Positions 1 through 10,178 of a DNA stretch of 64,000 nt are shown here, piece by piece. The notes beneath the pieces were generated by a model. The model did not search any database. It had not been told where the DNA came from and saw only the letters and a program-made list of their open reading frames with translations. The position numbers and the translations under genes are program-made. Each line of letters starts with the position of its first letter. Positions within the stretch are counted from its first letter, which is position 1. The DNA is from Tritrichomonas musculus (lineage: Eukaryota > Parabasalia > Tritrichomonadida > Tritrichomonadidae), in NCBI GenBank assembly GCA_039105265.1, contig JAPFFF010000027.1:1736001-1800000 (forward strand), in the 5' to 3' direction.

Positions 1-799
1 GTATAATAATATTTACAATCTCATTTATTATTTAACCACGACGATCAAGTATCCATTTAATTCATTGGAATAAATTAATTGAAAATTAAGAGTGTATCCA
101 AAATTGAAATAAATGTGTCCAAATGGATATTTTGGACACTCAAAAGTTCTCAAATAATAACGAACAAAATTTTGTATCAAGAGCTCACTTTTTGAATTTA
201 AATGGACACTTTTTTTATATGGACACAAAAGCCTTGGTATTAATACCAAAAAACATAAGAGGTGGGGGAGCAAAATTTTTTTTTAAATCAGTTCAAAATT
301 ATAATATAAATTCTTATATATATATGGTAAATTAAATCACAAAGTTTCAAGATGATTGGACTGGCAAATTCCAAAATCAAAAAATAAAAAAAAATTCTGG
401 TGCTATATGGTCAGAAAAACAATTATTATAGTTACTTTGTTCTCAGTTTGGAATTGGCCAGCGTTTTATTTGTTATATTTTAATATTATTTTATTTAAAT
501 ATTACTATTTTTATTTGATTTGTCAAAACTAGATTTTCTTTTATCTTTGAGAAGAATTTCGTAAATCATTACACATGCAATATTTATCTATAATTTTTTT
601 CATTTAAAAATTATTAATAATAGTATTTGAAGAAATAATATTTTTTAAAATTGTTTTTATATAATAAATATATTATAATTTTTATTATAACTTATTTTTA
701 TATCGAGATAAATATATTTTAATGATAAATAAAAACTTCATATTTAATCAAGTTAGGCATAAGATATACGGATTAAATAAAATAAAATAAGTTTTCATA
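1..799. other. Gene-free AT-rich region with two short hairpins
   Basis: No convincing gene. At 115-139 a 25-base palindrome has 9-bp arms (GTGTCCAAA / TTTGGACAC), and TGGACAC recurs twice more in the next 90 bases. At 361-376 and 446-461 there is an inverted repeat, CTGGCAAATTCCAAAA against CTGGCCAATTCCAAAC in reverse complement (14 of 16 match). It encloses a smaller TTCTG/CAGAA stem, so the 101-base unit could fold as a nested hairpin. Two short overlapping frames near 28-335 have low-complexity translations and no homology I recognise, and are not called as genes. Confidence 0.6.
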
Positions 800-807
800 C
801 TTATTCT

Positions 808-1376
808 TACGCCTTCATTAATCGCCTTTACTTGTTAAATATCAATGGGCAGCGGTTATTCTCAGAAAATTAATCATGAAAATATATTTAAACTTTTAAA
901 AATAAATGCTTTTAACATTTAATAAAAAATACTAATTCAATGAATTTATTCAAAAAAATTGCAATTGAGAATACTCATAGAATAATGAAATTTGAACATA
1001 CTCATAGAATTTGAAAATTTATGAAATTTGGTTGTAAAGTTTTCAAATTCTTGGGGCGAAAAAAAGTGGCATTTTGGGCGGAAAAGTGACCAAAATAGGA
1101 AATTCAAAGGTTTATATGATCATTTGAAAGGAACCGCCGGGCGATGTAAAATGAATTGAAAGGTTTTCTCCGGGCAATATAAAATTCCTCAATTTTTGAA
1201 TGTGACAAAAAATATTAAATCTGCCAAAAAAGCATTATTAATAACATAGCTTTACAATTACCTAATTTAATATATATATATATTAAAAAAAAATAAAAAA
1301 AAAAAAATAAACGTACTCAATTCATAAAAATAAATCGCCCTTGTTTTTAATTTTTTGGGCGAAAAATGAAGGCGTA
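808..1376. mobile_element. Non-autonomous TIR element with 8-bp target duplication
   Basis: The ends are inverted: TACGCCTTCATT at 808-819 is matched by AATGAAGGCGTA at 1365-1376, and a TCGCC follows shortly inside each arm. The 8-bp direct repeat CTTATTCT lies immediately outside on both sides (800-807 and 1377-1384). If the terminal T is counted as target, the duplication is 9 bp. An 8- or 9-bp duplication is compatible with hAT, Merlin or Mutator-type transposases; the TIR alone does not decide. The 569-bp interior has no coding potential and is richer in GGGCG/CCGGGC than its surroundings. It also has two ACTCATAGAAT words near 975 and 1000. It must have been mobilised in trans. Confidence 0.8.
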
Positions 1377-1566
1377 CTTATTCTTCCAATAACAAGAAAT
1401 AAATCTTTTTTTATACTGTTAAAATTGGTATTTTTTTAAATAAAAAATATAGGGAGTCCAACGATAGAAATTTTTTTCATATGAATAAAAAATAAAAATA
1501 TTTAATTAAAAATAATCTATAAATCATTTTATATATAAATTATATTTTATTTTTGAAAATTATCTA

Positions 1567-2065
1567 TCAGGAGTCGAGAGTGCTCTTTTTTAAATTTCTG
1601 AAGCTTTGTTTGAAATAATCAAAAACATTTCCCATATAAACAATGAGGAAAATGATAGATTAAATAAACACATATATATAAAATTAGATTAAATATTAAG
1701 AAATTGATAAAATGTCGTTAAATAATGAAAAAATGTTAATCTTATTGATTCAAATTAGAAAATTCAATTTTTATTTAATTAAATTTGAATTCTTCGCTGT
1801 AGAAATAGAAATAAAATCTAATTAATGAATATTAACATACCAAGAATGTATTTTTAAAATTGTTGATATTTGATAAACAAATATTTCTATTGAGTAAGCT
1901 ATTATACTTCATGAATACTTCTTAACTATTATTTAATGATAAAAATCAAAAAATCTGAAAAAATATTATAAATTGGTACTCGAATAACAACTTTATGATA
2001 AAAATAAAGAAAAAATTGTTTAAACAGAGTCTGTGAATTTTTAAAAGGGAAATCTCGACTCCTGA
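1567..2065. mobile_element. TA-flanked miniature TIR element (Tc1/mariner-like)
   Basis: TCAGGAGTCGAGA at 1567-1579 is the exact reverse complement of the sequence ending at 2065. The match decays but continues for about 50 bases inward (CTTTTTTAAATTTCTGA against CTTTTAAAAATTCACAGA). A TA sits directly outside each end (1565-1566 and 2066-2067), as expected for Tc1/mariner-superfamily targets. The 499-bp interior has no gene; short frames across 1929-2111 run through the right end and are not coding. It lies only 21 bases from the next element. Confidence 0.65.
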
Positions 2066-2088
2066 TAGACATTTTGGGAAAATAAATA

Positions 2089-3077
2089 TAGTAGTGTCTA
2101 TAAGTGGCCACGCTCTCAATTAAGTGGCCACGGTGTCAGATTAATTCAAAAAGTTTATATAAGATTTTAATTCAAAAAGATATAAAAATGAAAAAAAATA
2201 GCAAAAATATACAATTTCTATCAATATTCGTGATTAACTAATAATCATTAGAGATCAATTAACTTATTTATTAATCTTTAACATTGTATAATCAAGAATC
2301 AATATCTTAATTTTTACTAATACAATCAAAACAAAATCACAAAACAAAAGTTTGATCTAACTTATCATTATTTCTTTCTAATCTTTTAGATCGATATTTA
2401 GTAATTATTAGAGGGTAATGTTTCTTTGAATCAGGATAAGACCATCCAAATGAAAGCATTAGTTGGATTTAATGATTTGTTTTGTCGATTTTCTTGATAG
2501 CGCTAGTAAAAAATAAGATCCTGAATATGTTTAAAAGCGATATTAGAGAATAAAGCTGCTGCTTTTCAGTAAATAAACGTAGGTACCAAATTGATGCTGA
2601 GAAAAGCATCAGCAATTTATTTTTGGTATGTCGATATAGCGAACGTAAGGTAGGGGCAAGATGATGCTGAGTTATGATTTCATAAAAGTAGATAATTTTT
2701 GAGAAGAAAATAGAGGTTACTCATTGAATTTTATTGATCTTTTTATTCAAATAAACGGCACCATAATGCCGTTTTATACCACAATTATTTGAGTGGATTT
2801 TGATTTTTTTGACACCTTAAAAACGAATTTTTGCATCCACATTTTTCTTAAGAAAAAGTAGGAAATTGTGAGTGAGCCATTTTACACCTACATTATTGAA
2901 ATGAATTTCTTATTTTCTGACACCTTAAAGATGGCCACGGGAATAAAAATTTATATCCTTTGAATTTTTTGCAAAATTGAGAGCATGCCATTCTATTCCC
3001 CAATAATTTTAGTGGAGTTGATTGTCAAATCACCGTGGCCACTTAATTGAGAGCGTGGCCACTTATCGACACTACTA
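2089..3077. mobile_element. 989-bp TA-flanked TIR element with duplicated motif in the TIR
   Basis: The terminal inverted repeats span 2089-2135 and 3031-3077, 47 bp with one mismatch, flanked by TA (2087-2088 and 3078-3079). Each TIR contains AAGTGGCCACG twice, separated by a CTCTCAATT spacer. The interior carries no transposase. Its right third contains three degenerate units about 110 bp apart (near 2765, 2873 and 2985), each running from a GCC-ATT-T-AC block through a GTGGATTT-like block to GACACCTTAA or a TCACCGTGG-like end. It is best read as an internally deleted Tc1/mariner-type element. The near-perfect TIR match suggests fairly recent mobility relative to its neighbours. Confidence 0.85.
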
Positions 3078-3316
3078 TATACCAATATTTATGATTAATT
3101 TTATGTATATTAATTATGATAATTTTATTACTAATATATAAAGAATTAATTTGAATTAAATTTTCTGAGCAATTTAATCGTTGGAGTACCTATTAAAAAA
3201 TACGTTATTTTTGGCTCCCCCACATCTAAAACATAGGGGGTCAACCGCCGAAAATGTGTCAAAAAATAAATTTTTTAAAGATAATGATAAATAAATGATG
3301 GAAATATATTCCTTAC

Positions 3317-3903
3317 CAGGGATGGTTACCGTTATTAATCGGTAAACAATTAAACGTTCTCTACCGTACCAGTATTACCTTTAAAACTGCCAGTATATGG
3401 TAATACCAGTACACTTACCGATTTACCGGGAGAAATGTTACCGGGAATGAAGTGAAGCTTTCAGTAAAACATCGGTATTTATTTTTTGATGATATTATAA
3501 AATACTTTTCAAAAAATCATTCTAAATTAAATATGTTTGATGCTTGTTATAATGTCAAATTAGAATACAAGTTTCATTATATAATTTTATTTTATTTCAT
3601 TATATAAATTCTATTTTATATTTAATTATCTTAAGCCTAAAAAAATATTAAATGTCATAGCTCAAAATTTTAACTCAAAATTATAATTATTATATCAATA
3701 TGGAATTACCGGTAATTACCAGTAATCATAAAAAAATACATTTTACTACTTTTATGAAAAAAATCGGTATTAAATTTTTACTGGCGGTTATTTTAAACGT
3801 ATTTACCGGTACCTACTTAATACTCCAAAAAAAATACCAGTATTTACTGCTTACCAGTAACATTCCGGTAAACGGTAAAAACTGATCTCGGTAGCCATCC
3901 CTG
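3317..3903. mobile_element. hAT-type miniature element with perfect 8-bp target duplication
   Basis: The left end reads CAGGGATGGTTACCG and the right end is its near-complement (CGGTAGCCATCCCTG). CAGGGATGG is a typical hAT-superfamily terminus. The 8-bp direct repeat TTCCTTAC flanks both ends exactly (3309-3316 and 3904-3911), the hallmark hAT duplication length. Inside are many copies of TACCGG / ACCAGTA / TTACCGGTA words on both strands, giving extensive self-complementarity. These may be transposase subterminal binding sites. A 61-codon frame at 3700-3885 lies within this repeat and encodes nothing I recognise. No transposase is present. Confidence 0.9.
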
Positions 3904-3911
3904 TTCCTTAC

Positions 3912-5912
3912 TTTATATAGTTTATTTTAAAATATTTATTATTAAATTTCATCTATAGGTCCACAAAAGGCAACAACTTTTCGAAAATTAAAAAAAAATT
4001 AACCATAATTCACCATTTTATAAAAAAGTGGCTTTTATGATTATTTGAATCAAATAGAGGTATTCATGTTAAGTGACTTAACGTCTTTTTGGATTTTTGA
4101 AATGCATTAATTCAATGACTATTAGAGTATAAATATTCTAATTTATAAAAAAAGCATATAATTGCTCTATATTATCTTTGGCAAGCATTGCATTGTTAAC
4201 ATATAAGAATTTTATTTTTTCAGATATATTAGAATTATTAGACTTTTTTTTAATAAGGATTAAAAATTCTTAAAAATTTTAATAAATATATAAAGAATTA
4301 AATATTGAGTTAGCTTTATATCTCATTTTAATAAATTCGATATTTAAAAAAGCAATGGATTAAACAAAAAAAAACAAAAGAATTAATAAAAATCCAACCC
4401 AATTTTTTTTTCAGCCTAGCTTTTTTCTTTTATTTTTAATATATTAATTATTGCAATTCATCTTAACATATATTGCGATCAATAAGAAATTTATGTGTTT
4501 AATTTTGAGAAAATTGGTTTCCAACAATATCGATGCTTCTTTTGGGTGCAAAACGTCAAAATATTCAAAAATCAAACAACAAAAAAAAATAATAAATTGA
4601 AATTTTACAGATATTGGATAAAATATATATTTCTAAATATATATATATATATAATAGAAAATGCAGATAATTTGAATCAAATAATTTGCTAAACATTTAA
4701 ATAATTCTATCAATATTCATTTTTTCTAACAAATAAATCAAAATTAGTTTTTTTTCAAAGGATTTCACAAAAGTGTTCACAAATTTTGTGAAAAACTAAT
4801 ACTTTTAAATAAATATTTTTTTTTGAAATAAAAATAAGTTAATATCTAAATAATTTTTTATTCAAAATATTATTAATCGATATATGTTTTAATTTATAAT
4901 TATTTAATGTCAATATAAATATATATTGAGATATTTTATATTGTTTTATAGAAAATCTTTCATTTAAAATTCCAAATAAAAAACGAAATATATTGAAAAT
5001 AGTTTTTTTTTCTCACAAAAAAATGCTTAAGCAATATCTTGAAAATAAACACATGGAATCATATAAAATTTGTAATTTATCTTAATTACATATTATAAAA
5101 ATAAAATAAATAAGTTAGAATTAAATTGCTAGGCTAGTTATCTTCGTGAATACCTCTAATCAAATTGATTAATATTTTAAGTTTTATTCAAGAAGGTTAT
5201 TATGAAAATATTTATTTGCTTAGGTTATCAATTTAAAATTAATTTTTGAATCACAATTTAAATTATTTAAATATCATAATAATATAATCAATGATATATA
5301 TTTCAATCTATCATAAAATTGATTTTTAATAGATTTTCTCTCTTATTTTTTAATATTTTTATTACATTTCCATCAATTTCATATAATCATTTAGAATATA
5401 ACTATCATATAACATTTTATGTAATTAAAGAGCAGAATTATAAAATTATCACATTTAAACCTGTTTTATAATCATTTCAATGGCAGAACAAAGTCTTTTA
5501 TTAATTATCTTAATGATTTTACTGAAAATTTTTAAGAAATAACACAATTTTCAAATCACAAGTCATTACAACTTTAATGCTTTGCCTTTTTTGGCCCTAT
5601 AGATAAAATTAGGAAAAAATATTTTTAATAAATAGTATATTCAATGAACTATATAGTTCTATAATTATTATACAAAAATTCTCAGATTTTAAGTTTGCTT
5701 TAAAATTTTGACAAAAATTTTAAGGTTGACCCCCCCCTATCAAAAAACTATTTATATCTTCAATTTTTTTGCCTTTTTATATAATATCTATTCATTAAAA
5801 TAAATATATATAAACGTAAGCTTTATTATTGGAATATTAAAATATCACTAGGAATATCTAAATATATGTTTATAGTTTATAAAAAAACAGTCTAATATAA
5901 AATAAAAACAAA
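3912..5912. other. AT-rich intergenic region with a weak TIR candidate
   Basis: No gene is supported. GAGGTATTCATG at 4057-4068 is repeated in inverse orientation (CGTGAATACCTC) at 5145-5156, one mismatch in 12, and TA lies outside both ends. A TA-targeting element of about 1.1 kb is possible but the arms are short. A 10-bp stem, TTTCACAAAA/TTTTGTGAAA, occurs near 4765-4795. The rest is A/T runs. The short frame near 4495-4692 starts at GTG and is lysine/asparagine-rich, so I do not call it. Confidence 0.4.
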
Positions 5913-7754
5913 TTAATTTGCAAAACTCGGATGGCATTTTGAGTTTGTACATTGATTCACCGTGACAATTTCGTTCGTAATTGAAAATATTCTTGGATAT
6001 CTTGTACCAGAAGTAGTAAATATGATCTCATCTGCTGTTTCATATGTATTGGTGGTGATAACTTTGGGGATATTGAAGTTTGGCTTACCAAAGAAATGAT
6101 GCAATACTTTTTTATCTTTATTAATTGAAATTGCAACAAAGCCTCCCCTTTTCATTGGTAATATTTGAATATCATTGCTGTAATTAAACTTTATTAATTT
6201 ATTGCATTTTAAACTTTTGATATCACAAGTTAATAAAATGTTATCGTAATCAAGTGCATAAACAATACCATTTTTGTCAACAATAAATTGACTTACATTA
6301 CTTTTGTTATCAAACATTATTATTTGCTCATTCGCTTTTATTTCTATTTTCTGATTAGAAAATAGAATTAATTTTGATTTAAAAATCCCAATCGAAAAAT
6401 CGTTAAATGTTTTGATAGAACTACTGCATTCATTTTTCACTCGAAAAGATAAAATTAATTCACTTTTGTACTTGATTAAGTTATTATTTTGTAGATAAAG
6501 CAAATATCGATGCATTCCATCGTCAATAACATTAATATCATCAACATTTGATATTCTGTCATTTATATTGCCTTTTCTATCAAATATATAAAGATGATTT
6601 TTAAGAAGAATAGCAATAAAGTCATCATCAAATATTAGCATCTTATCAATCTTAGATGTCTCTGAATAGTCAAAATAATTAATTATGGTTTTTTCTGTTT
6701 TATTACATTTTGAATCTAAGCAATGAGCAAAATAAATCATACCAAAATTGTTTTGAGTGGAAATACATGCAAAAGAATTATAACTTGCCGTAATATTTTT
6801 GCATTTATAGTTGAATTCATTATTATCTTTGATTTCTTTAACTTTCTTTTTATTATTTGAATATATTGAAATGCCAGAGTTTGCATAATTATAATAATTT
6901 GAAGCTTCATTTGAAAAATCTATGGATTTAGTATTACGCAAATCTTGTGAATTTAATATTGAACTTTTTGTATAAACTCTAAAAATTTGATTTTTTGGGT
7001 TAATATTATTTGAAGATGTGAGAAAAGAGTATCTTGAATCTCCAGGACTGGGCCATGTTAATTCAGTTCCTGTAGAATCAAAAAGTTTTCCATTTTTAAT
7101 AATAAATCCTGAGCAATCAAGTTCCATTGCATTGATTGATTTGTCAATATCAATTGTTGGCATGCCAAATATTATTTCATCATTTTGTGGAGTGACTGAT
7201 AAAATAGTTGATCTTCGGATTTTAATTTTTGGAAAGTTTAATTCAGTAAAATTGCAATTAGTTGCTGTTATTGTTCCGTCTGGTTCAACAGACATGTTAT
7301 TAAATTTTACACCATAAGGGGTATTAAATACAATATTATAACTTCTGTTATGAGTCGATAAAAAATTATTGTGAATAGTGAAAATATCAGTAACAAGATA
7401 ATCAAAAAGCATTGCATTTTCTTGATTTACCTCAACTCCTTCAGGATTTGTGATTTGATATATTAGATTTAATAAATAAAGAAATAGGATAACTGAAATA
7501 GTGCACATCAAAAGAGAAATAACTAAAAATAAAGGACTGGTAATAAAGCATTCATCACAGCAATTAATATCTTCGTTATTTCTTATAGAGACATCTCTTT
7601 TTTTGGCTTCTTTATCAGTTTTTTTCGAACTGTAATTATTTTGATTTTGATTATCTTCTTTATTAAGTTCATTTAAATCATTGATTTTAACGTTTTCGAT
7701 ATAACCTGATAACCTCTTGATATTTTGGATTACCAAATTATGCGCATCATTCAT
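5913..7754 (-). CDS. Single-pass membrane protein, large extracytoplasmic domain
   Basis: A 613-residue protein whose function I do not recognise. Residues 1-70 are hydrophilic and Asn/Lys/Asp-rich. A cysteine cluster (NCCDEC, Cys65, 66 and 69) precedes a single strong hydrophobic segment at about 74-100, with no N-terminal signal peptide, which predicts a type II membrane protein with its C-terminal 500 residues outside. The cysteines next to the membrane could be acylated. The ectodomain has many short alternating hydrophobic strands, several NxS/T sites and paired cysteines near 325-360. That pattern could be a beta-propeller or other beta-rich fold, but no family motif is visible. The start is the first ATG. 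It lies 115 bp downstream of the rRNA methyltransferase gene on the same strand, with its own AT-rich upstream region. Confidence 0.85.
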   Translation of the reverse strand: MNDAHNLVIQNIKRLSGYIENVKINDLNELNKEDNQNQNNYSSKKTDKEAKKRDVSIRNNEDINCCDECFITSPLFLVISLLMCTISVILFLYLLNLIYQITNPEGVEVNQENAMLFDYLVTDIFTIHNNFLSTHNRSYNIVFNTPYGVKFNNMSVEPDGTITATNCNFTELNFPKIKIRRSTILSVTPQNDEIIFGMPTIDIDKSINAMELDCSGFIIKNGKLFDSTGTELTWPSPGDSRYSFLTSSNNINPKNQIFRVYTKSSILNSQDLRNTKSIDFSNEASNYYNYANSGISIYSNNKKKVKEIKDNNEFNYKCKNITASYNSFACISTQNNFGMIYFAHCLDSKCNKTEKTIINYFDYSETSKIDKMLIFDDDFIAILLKNHLYIFDRKGNINDRISNVDDINVIDDGMHRYLLYLQNNNLIKYKSELILSFRVKNECSSSIKTFNDFSIGIFKSKLILFSNQKIEIKANEQIIMFDNKSNVSQFIVDKNGIVYALDYDNILLTCDIKSLKCNKLIKFNYSNDIQILPMKRGGFVAISINKDKKVLHHFFGKPNFNIPKVITTNTYETADEIIFTTSGTRYPRIFSITNEIVTVNQCTNSKCHPSFAN

Positions 7755-7868
7755 TCGAAATTTTTATATGAAAAAAAATTCAATAGTTTATATATGGTAA
7801 AATAGAAACTTTTATGAAAAAATAGAATATAATAAATAACAATTTTTTCCAACAATACTTTTCCTTTC

Positions 7869-10178
7869 TTATTTCCTTCTGTGAATATACTTTGATTTTT
7901 TCTTTTTGACAACGTTGGAAGGCCTTTTTGCAGCATATTTTTCTGCACGGAGATCTTTCTTTCCTCTTGCATCAACAAGCCTAACTTTTCCTTTACCTTT
8001 TGGTATTGAAGGAGAGCCATTGTCCCTCTTTCTAACAAATACGACACGTTCTTTCTGTTTGAGAGCAGCCATTCCTTTAGCAGCAATTTGTTCCATCATT
8101 CGAAGTTTTGATCTTTCATCAAGACCTTCTTTTTCAGCAATTTCATCTGCCTTTTCTTGAGCGCTCTTTAACCGTTGAAGAGCTTTGGCTTTCTTTCTTG
8201 CGCGTGCTTCAATAACACGTTTGGTTTCAACTTCATTTATAGACCGCATTCTTTGCCTCCATTCTGCAACTTCTTGTTTGGTAATTGGAATCATTGGTCT
8301 ATTGTAATTGGCTTCTTCAGCAGCAAACCAAGAAGGAACTGATGGTCCATCATCATGCATGTAGCGATTGAATGAATCATTAATCATCTCATCTCGGCGA
8401 TGCTTACTTGTTAATATTTCACGAGAAGCTTTGTAAGCAAGAGCATCAAAATCTTTAAGTGACTGGCCGTAGAGTTCTTCACTATCACTCTCTGTATCAT
8501 ATTCTTCATTGTCCTCGACATTAATATCATTTGTAAGCTGCTGTTTTTCTTGTTTAGCCTGGAGTTTTTGCTTGAGTTCTGCTGCTTTAGCTTTCTTTGC
8601 ATCCAAATCTTCTTTGATGGCCTCTTTTGCAGTTTTTTGATCTTCTTCATCATCATCGTCTGAAGAATCTTCAAAAAGTGGGTGACTGAACCATTGATTA
8701 ACCTTCTTTTCTGCTTCTTGATCTTCTTTGGATTTTGTACTAGATTTGGCATCTTCGCTTTCATCTTCCTCTTCTTCATTTTCATCTTTGAAGGATGGCT
8801 TTGGCTTTTCTTCAGATAATATTTTGAAGTTTTTAAGTTTAGGTACTGGCCCCATAATTTCTCCATCGGTATTTTCAGGACCTTTAATCACACCATTTTC
8901 TTTATCCAAATTTTCAAGGTATTCTATATTCCTTTCAACCATTTCTTCATGTGTTAAATGTGATAAATCTTCTTCAGGAATAACAGGTGTGTACATCTTA
9001 CCAAAGCGAATTTCAGGATCAAGCATATCTGCATTTGCAGAAGGTGCAGCCAAATTTTTCTGTAAACGTTTAATTAATTGTGTTTTCATTTTTTCTCTTC
9101 GTCTCTTTTCAACTTTTTCTTGATGTCTTTTCTTCTGTTTAAGTTCATTTAGCGCGTTTTGAATTTCCTCATCTGAGCCAATTTCTTCATCTTCATTTGC
9201 ATTGTTATTATCGTTATCATTACTGGAATTAATAAGGGCAGCCCTCATTTGCTTTCTCCATTTGAGAAGTATCTTCTTATCTGCAAGGCCAACAACTTTT
9301 AAGTCTTTGCACAAAGTTTTAATTTCATTATTTGTGTTTGGATGTGAAAAAGCAGCAACAGATAGAGGGCTATCGTCAAATATAAGTTCGTTAACTGCAT
9401 TTAAAATGTCTAATGGATTTTCTGTTTTTAAAAAGTCGCAAACTTTATAACTTGTATAATCCATTGCAGTTTTTGTTTCAATTGATTCTTGATTAGGTAA
9501 TGGTTTTTTTGTAAGTTCGTCTATATCAGTGAATACATACTGTGGATCTAACATTCTTGGATCAACCATTGTTGGAGCCTTAAAATGGAGGCAAACAATA
9601 AAAAGTTCTGCTGAAGTATCACGTGAAGCCTTTGGCTTTGTTGGAATAACTTGTTCAAAAAATTGATTCAAGACCCAAAGTAGAGAGTTGTAATGTTCTG
9701 ATCTGAAAACTTTGGTAACAAATGAGCCACCTTTCTTAAGAAAGATTGTTGCAAATTTAACAGAAGCTAAGCATAAGTCAAGCTGGTTAGTAGAATCAGT
9801 AATCCAAGCTGCACCAACATTTGGTGCTCCATCATTCAGCACAACATCACATCGATTTCCTTGCATTATCTTACGAACTTTAGCATGAGTTTTTGGAGAC
9901 GTGATATCAGATTGCAATGTAATAACATGAGGTATTGGCTTTATGGGAGCTAAGTCAATTGCAATAATAGTTGATCCAGCTGGCATATATTTAGCTGCAA
10001 CCTGTGACCAACCTCCTGGCGCAGCACAAAGATCAAGACAACATGTTGCATTGGTCAAGAAGTCGTATTGTTGGTTCAATTGAATAAGTTTGAATGCTGC
10101 ACGCGATCGATATCCAACTGCATGTGCAAGATGATAATATTTATCTAATCTGTGCTTATATGCGCGAGTTTTTCCCAT
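7869..10178 (-). CDS. SPB1: Spb1/FTSJ3-type 2'-O-rRNA methyltransferase
   Basis: A 769-residue protein of the FtsJ/RrmJ family, Spb1 type. The yeast homologue methylates the A-loop of 25S rRNA during nucleolar pre-60S assembly. The SAM-binding motif I is DLCAAPGGWSQ at residues 49-59. The catalytic K-D-K-E tetrad is visible as Lys30 (SRAAFKL), Asp116 (VVLNDGAP), Lys156 (FVTKVF) and Glu191 (SAELF). After the methyltransferase domain (about 1-210) come a middle helical region, long acidic/lysine-rich stretches (about 330-560) typical of Spb1, and a basic Spb1 C-terminal domain ending in a run of Lys/Arg that probably acts as a nucleolar signal. Length and domain order match full-length Spb1, so the gene is intact. 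A TTTTTGAAT block lies about 51 bases before the ATG. Confidence 0.96.
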   Translation of the reverse strand: MGKTRAYKHRLDKYYHLAHAVGYRSRAAFKLIQLNQQYDFLTNATCCLDLCAAPGGWSQVAAKYMPAGSTIIAIDLAPIKPIPHVITLQSDITSPKTHAKVRKIMQGNRCDVVLNDGAPNVGAAWITDSTNQLDLCLASVKFATIFLKKGGSFVTKVFRSEHYNSLLWVLNQFFEQVIPTKPKASRDTSAELFIVCLHFKAPTMVDPRMLDPQYVFTDIDELTKKPLPNQESIETKTAMDYTSYKVCDFLKTENPLDILNAVNELIFDDSPLSVAAFSHPNTNNEIKTLCKDLKVVGLADKKILLKWRKQMRAALINSSNDNDNNNANEDEEIGSDEEIQNALNELKQKKRHQEKVEKRRREKMKTQLIKRLQKNLAAPSANADMLDPEIRFGKMYTPVIPEEDLSHLTHEEMVERNIEYLENLDKENGVIKGPENTDGEIMGPVPKLKNFKILSEEKPKPSFKDENEEEEDESEDAKSSTKSKEDQEAEKKVNQWFSHPLFEDSSDDDDEEDQKTAKEAIKEDLDAKKAKAAELKQKLQAKQEKQQLTNDINVEDNEEYDTESDSEELYGQSLKDFDALAYKASREILTSKHRRDEMINDSFNRYMHDDGPSVPSWFAAEEANYNRPMIPITKQEVAEWRQRMRSINEVETKRVIEARARKKAKALQRLKSAQEKADEIAEKEGLDERSKLRMMEQIAAKGMAALKQKERVVFVRKRDNGSPSIPKGKGKVRLVDARGKKDLRAEKYAAKRPSNVVKKKKSKYIHRRK

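Larger units (their letters stand above)
1452..3190. mobile_element. Possible outer short TIR element split by two nested insertions
   Basis: GGGAGTCCAACGAT at 1452-1465 is matched in reverse complement by GGTACTCCAACGAT at 3177-3190 (12 of 14 bases), with a TA dinucleotide outside each end. If the two better-supported elements inside it (1567-2065 and 2089-3077) are removed, about 250 bp of AT-rich DNA remains, a normal size for a TA-targeting miniature element. The TIR is short and imperfect, so this is an inference from the nesting pattern and could be chance in AT-rich DNA. Confidence 0.4.

Noticed and set aside
3700-3885. 61-codon frame MELPVITSNHKK...
   Set aside because: Lies wholly inside the hAT-type miniature element and is made of its TACCGG/ACCAGTA repeat words.
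3233-5745. Inverted similarity TAGGGGG-TCAACC near 3233-3246 and 5727-5742
   Set aside because: Only about 13 bases with a G-run length difference, and no flanking duplication; not enough for an element.
8411-9450. Several frames of 80-150 codons overlapping the SPB1 gene on both strands
   Set aside because: They are shadows of the lysine/glutamate-rich middle region of SPB1.
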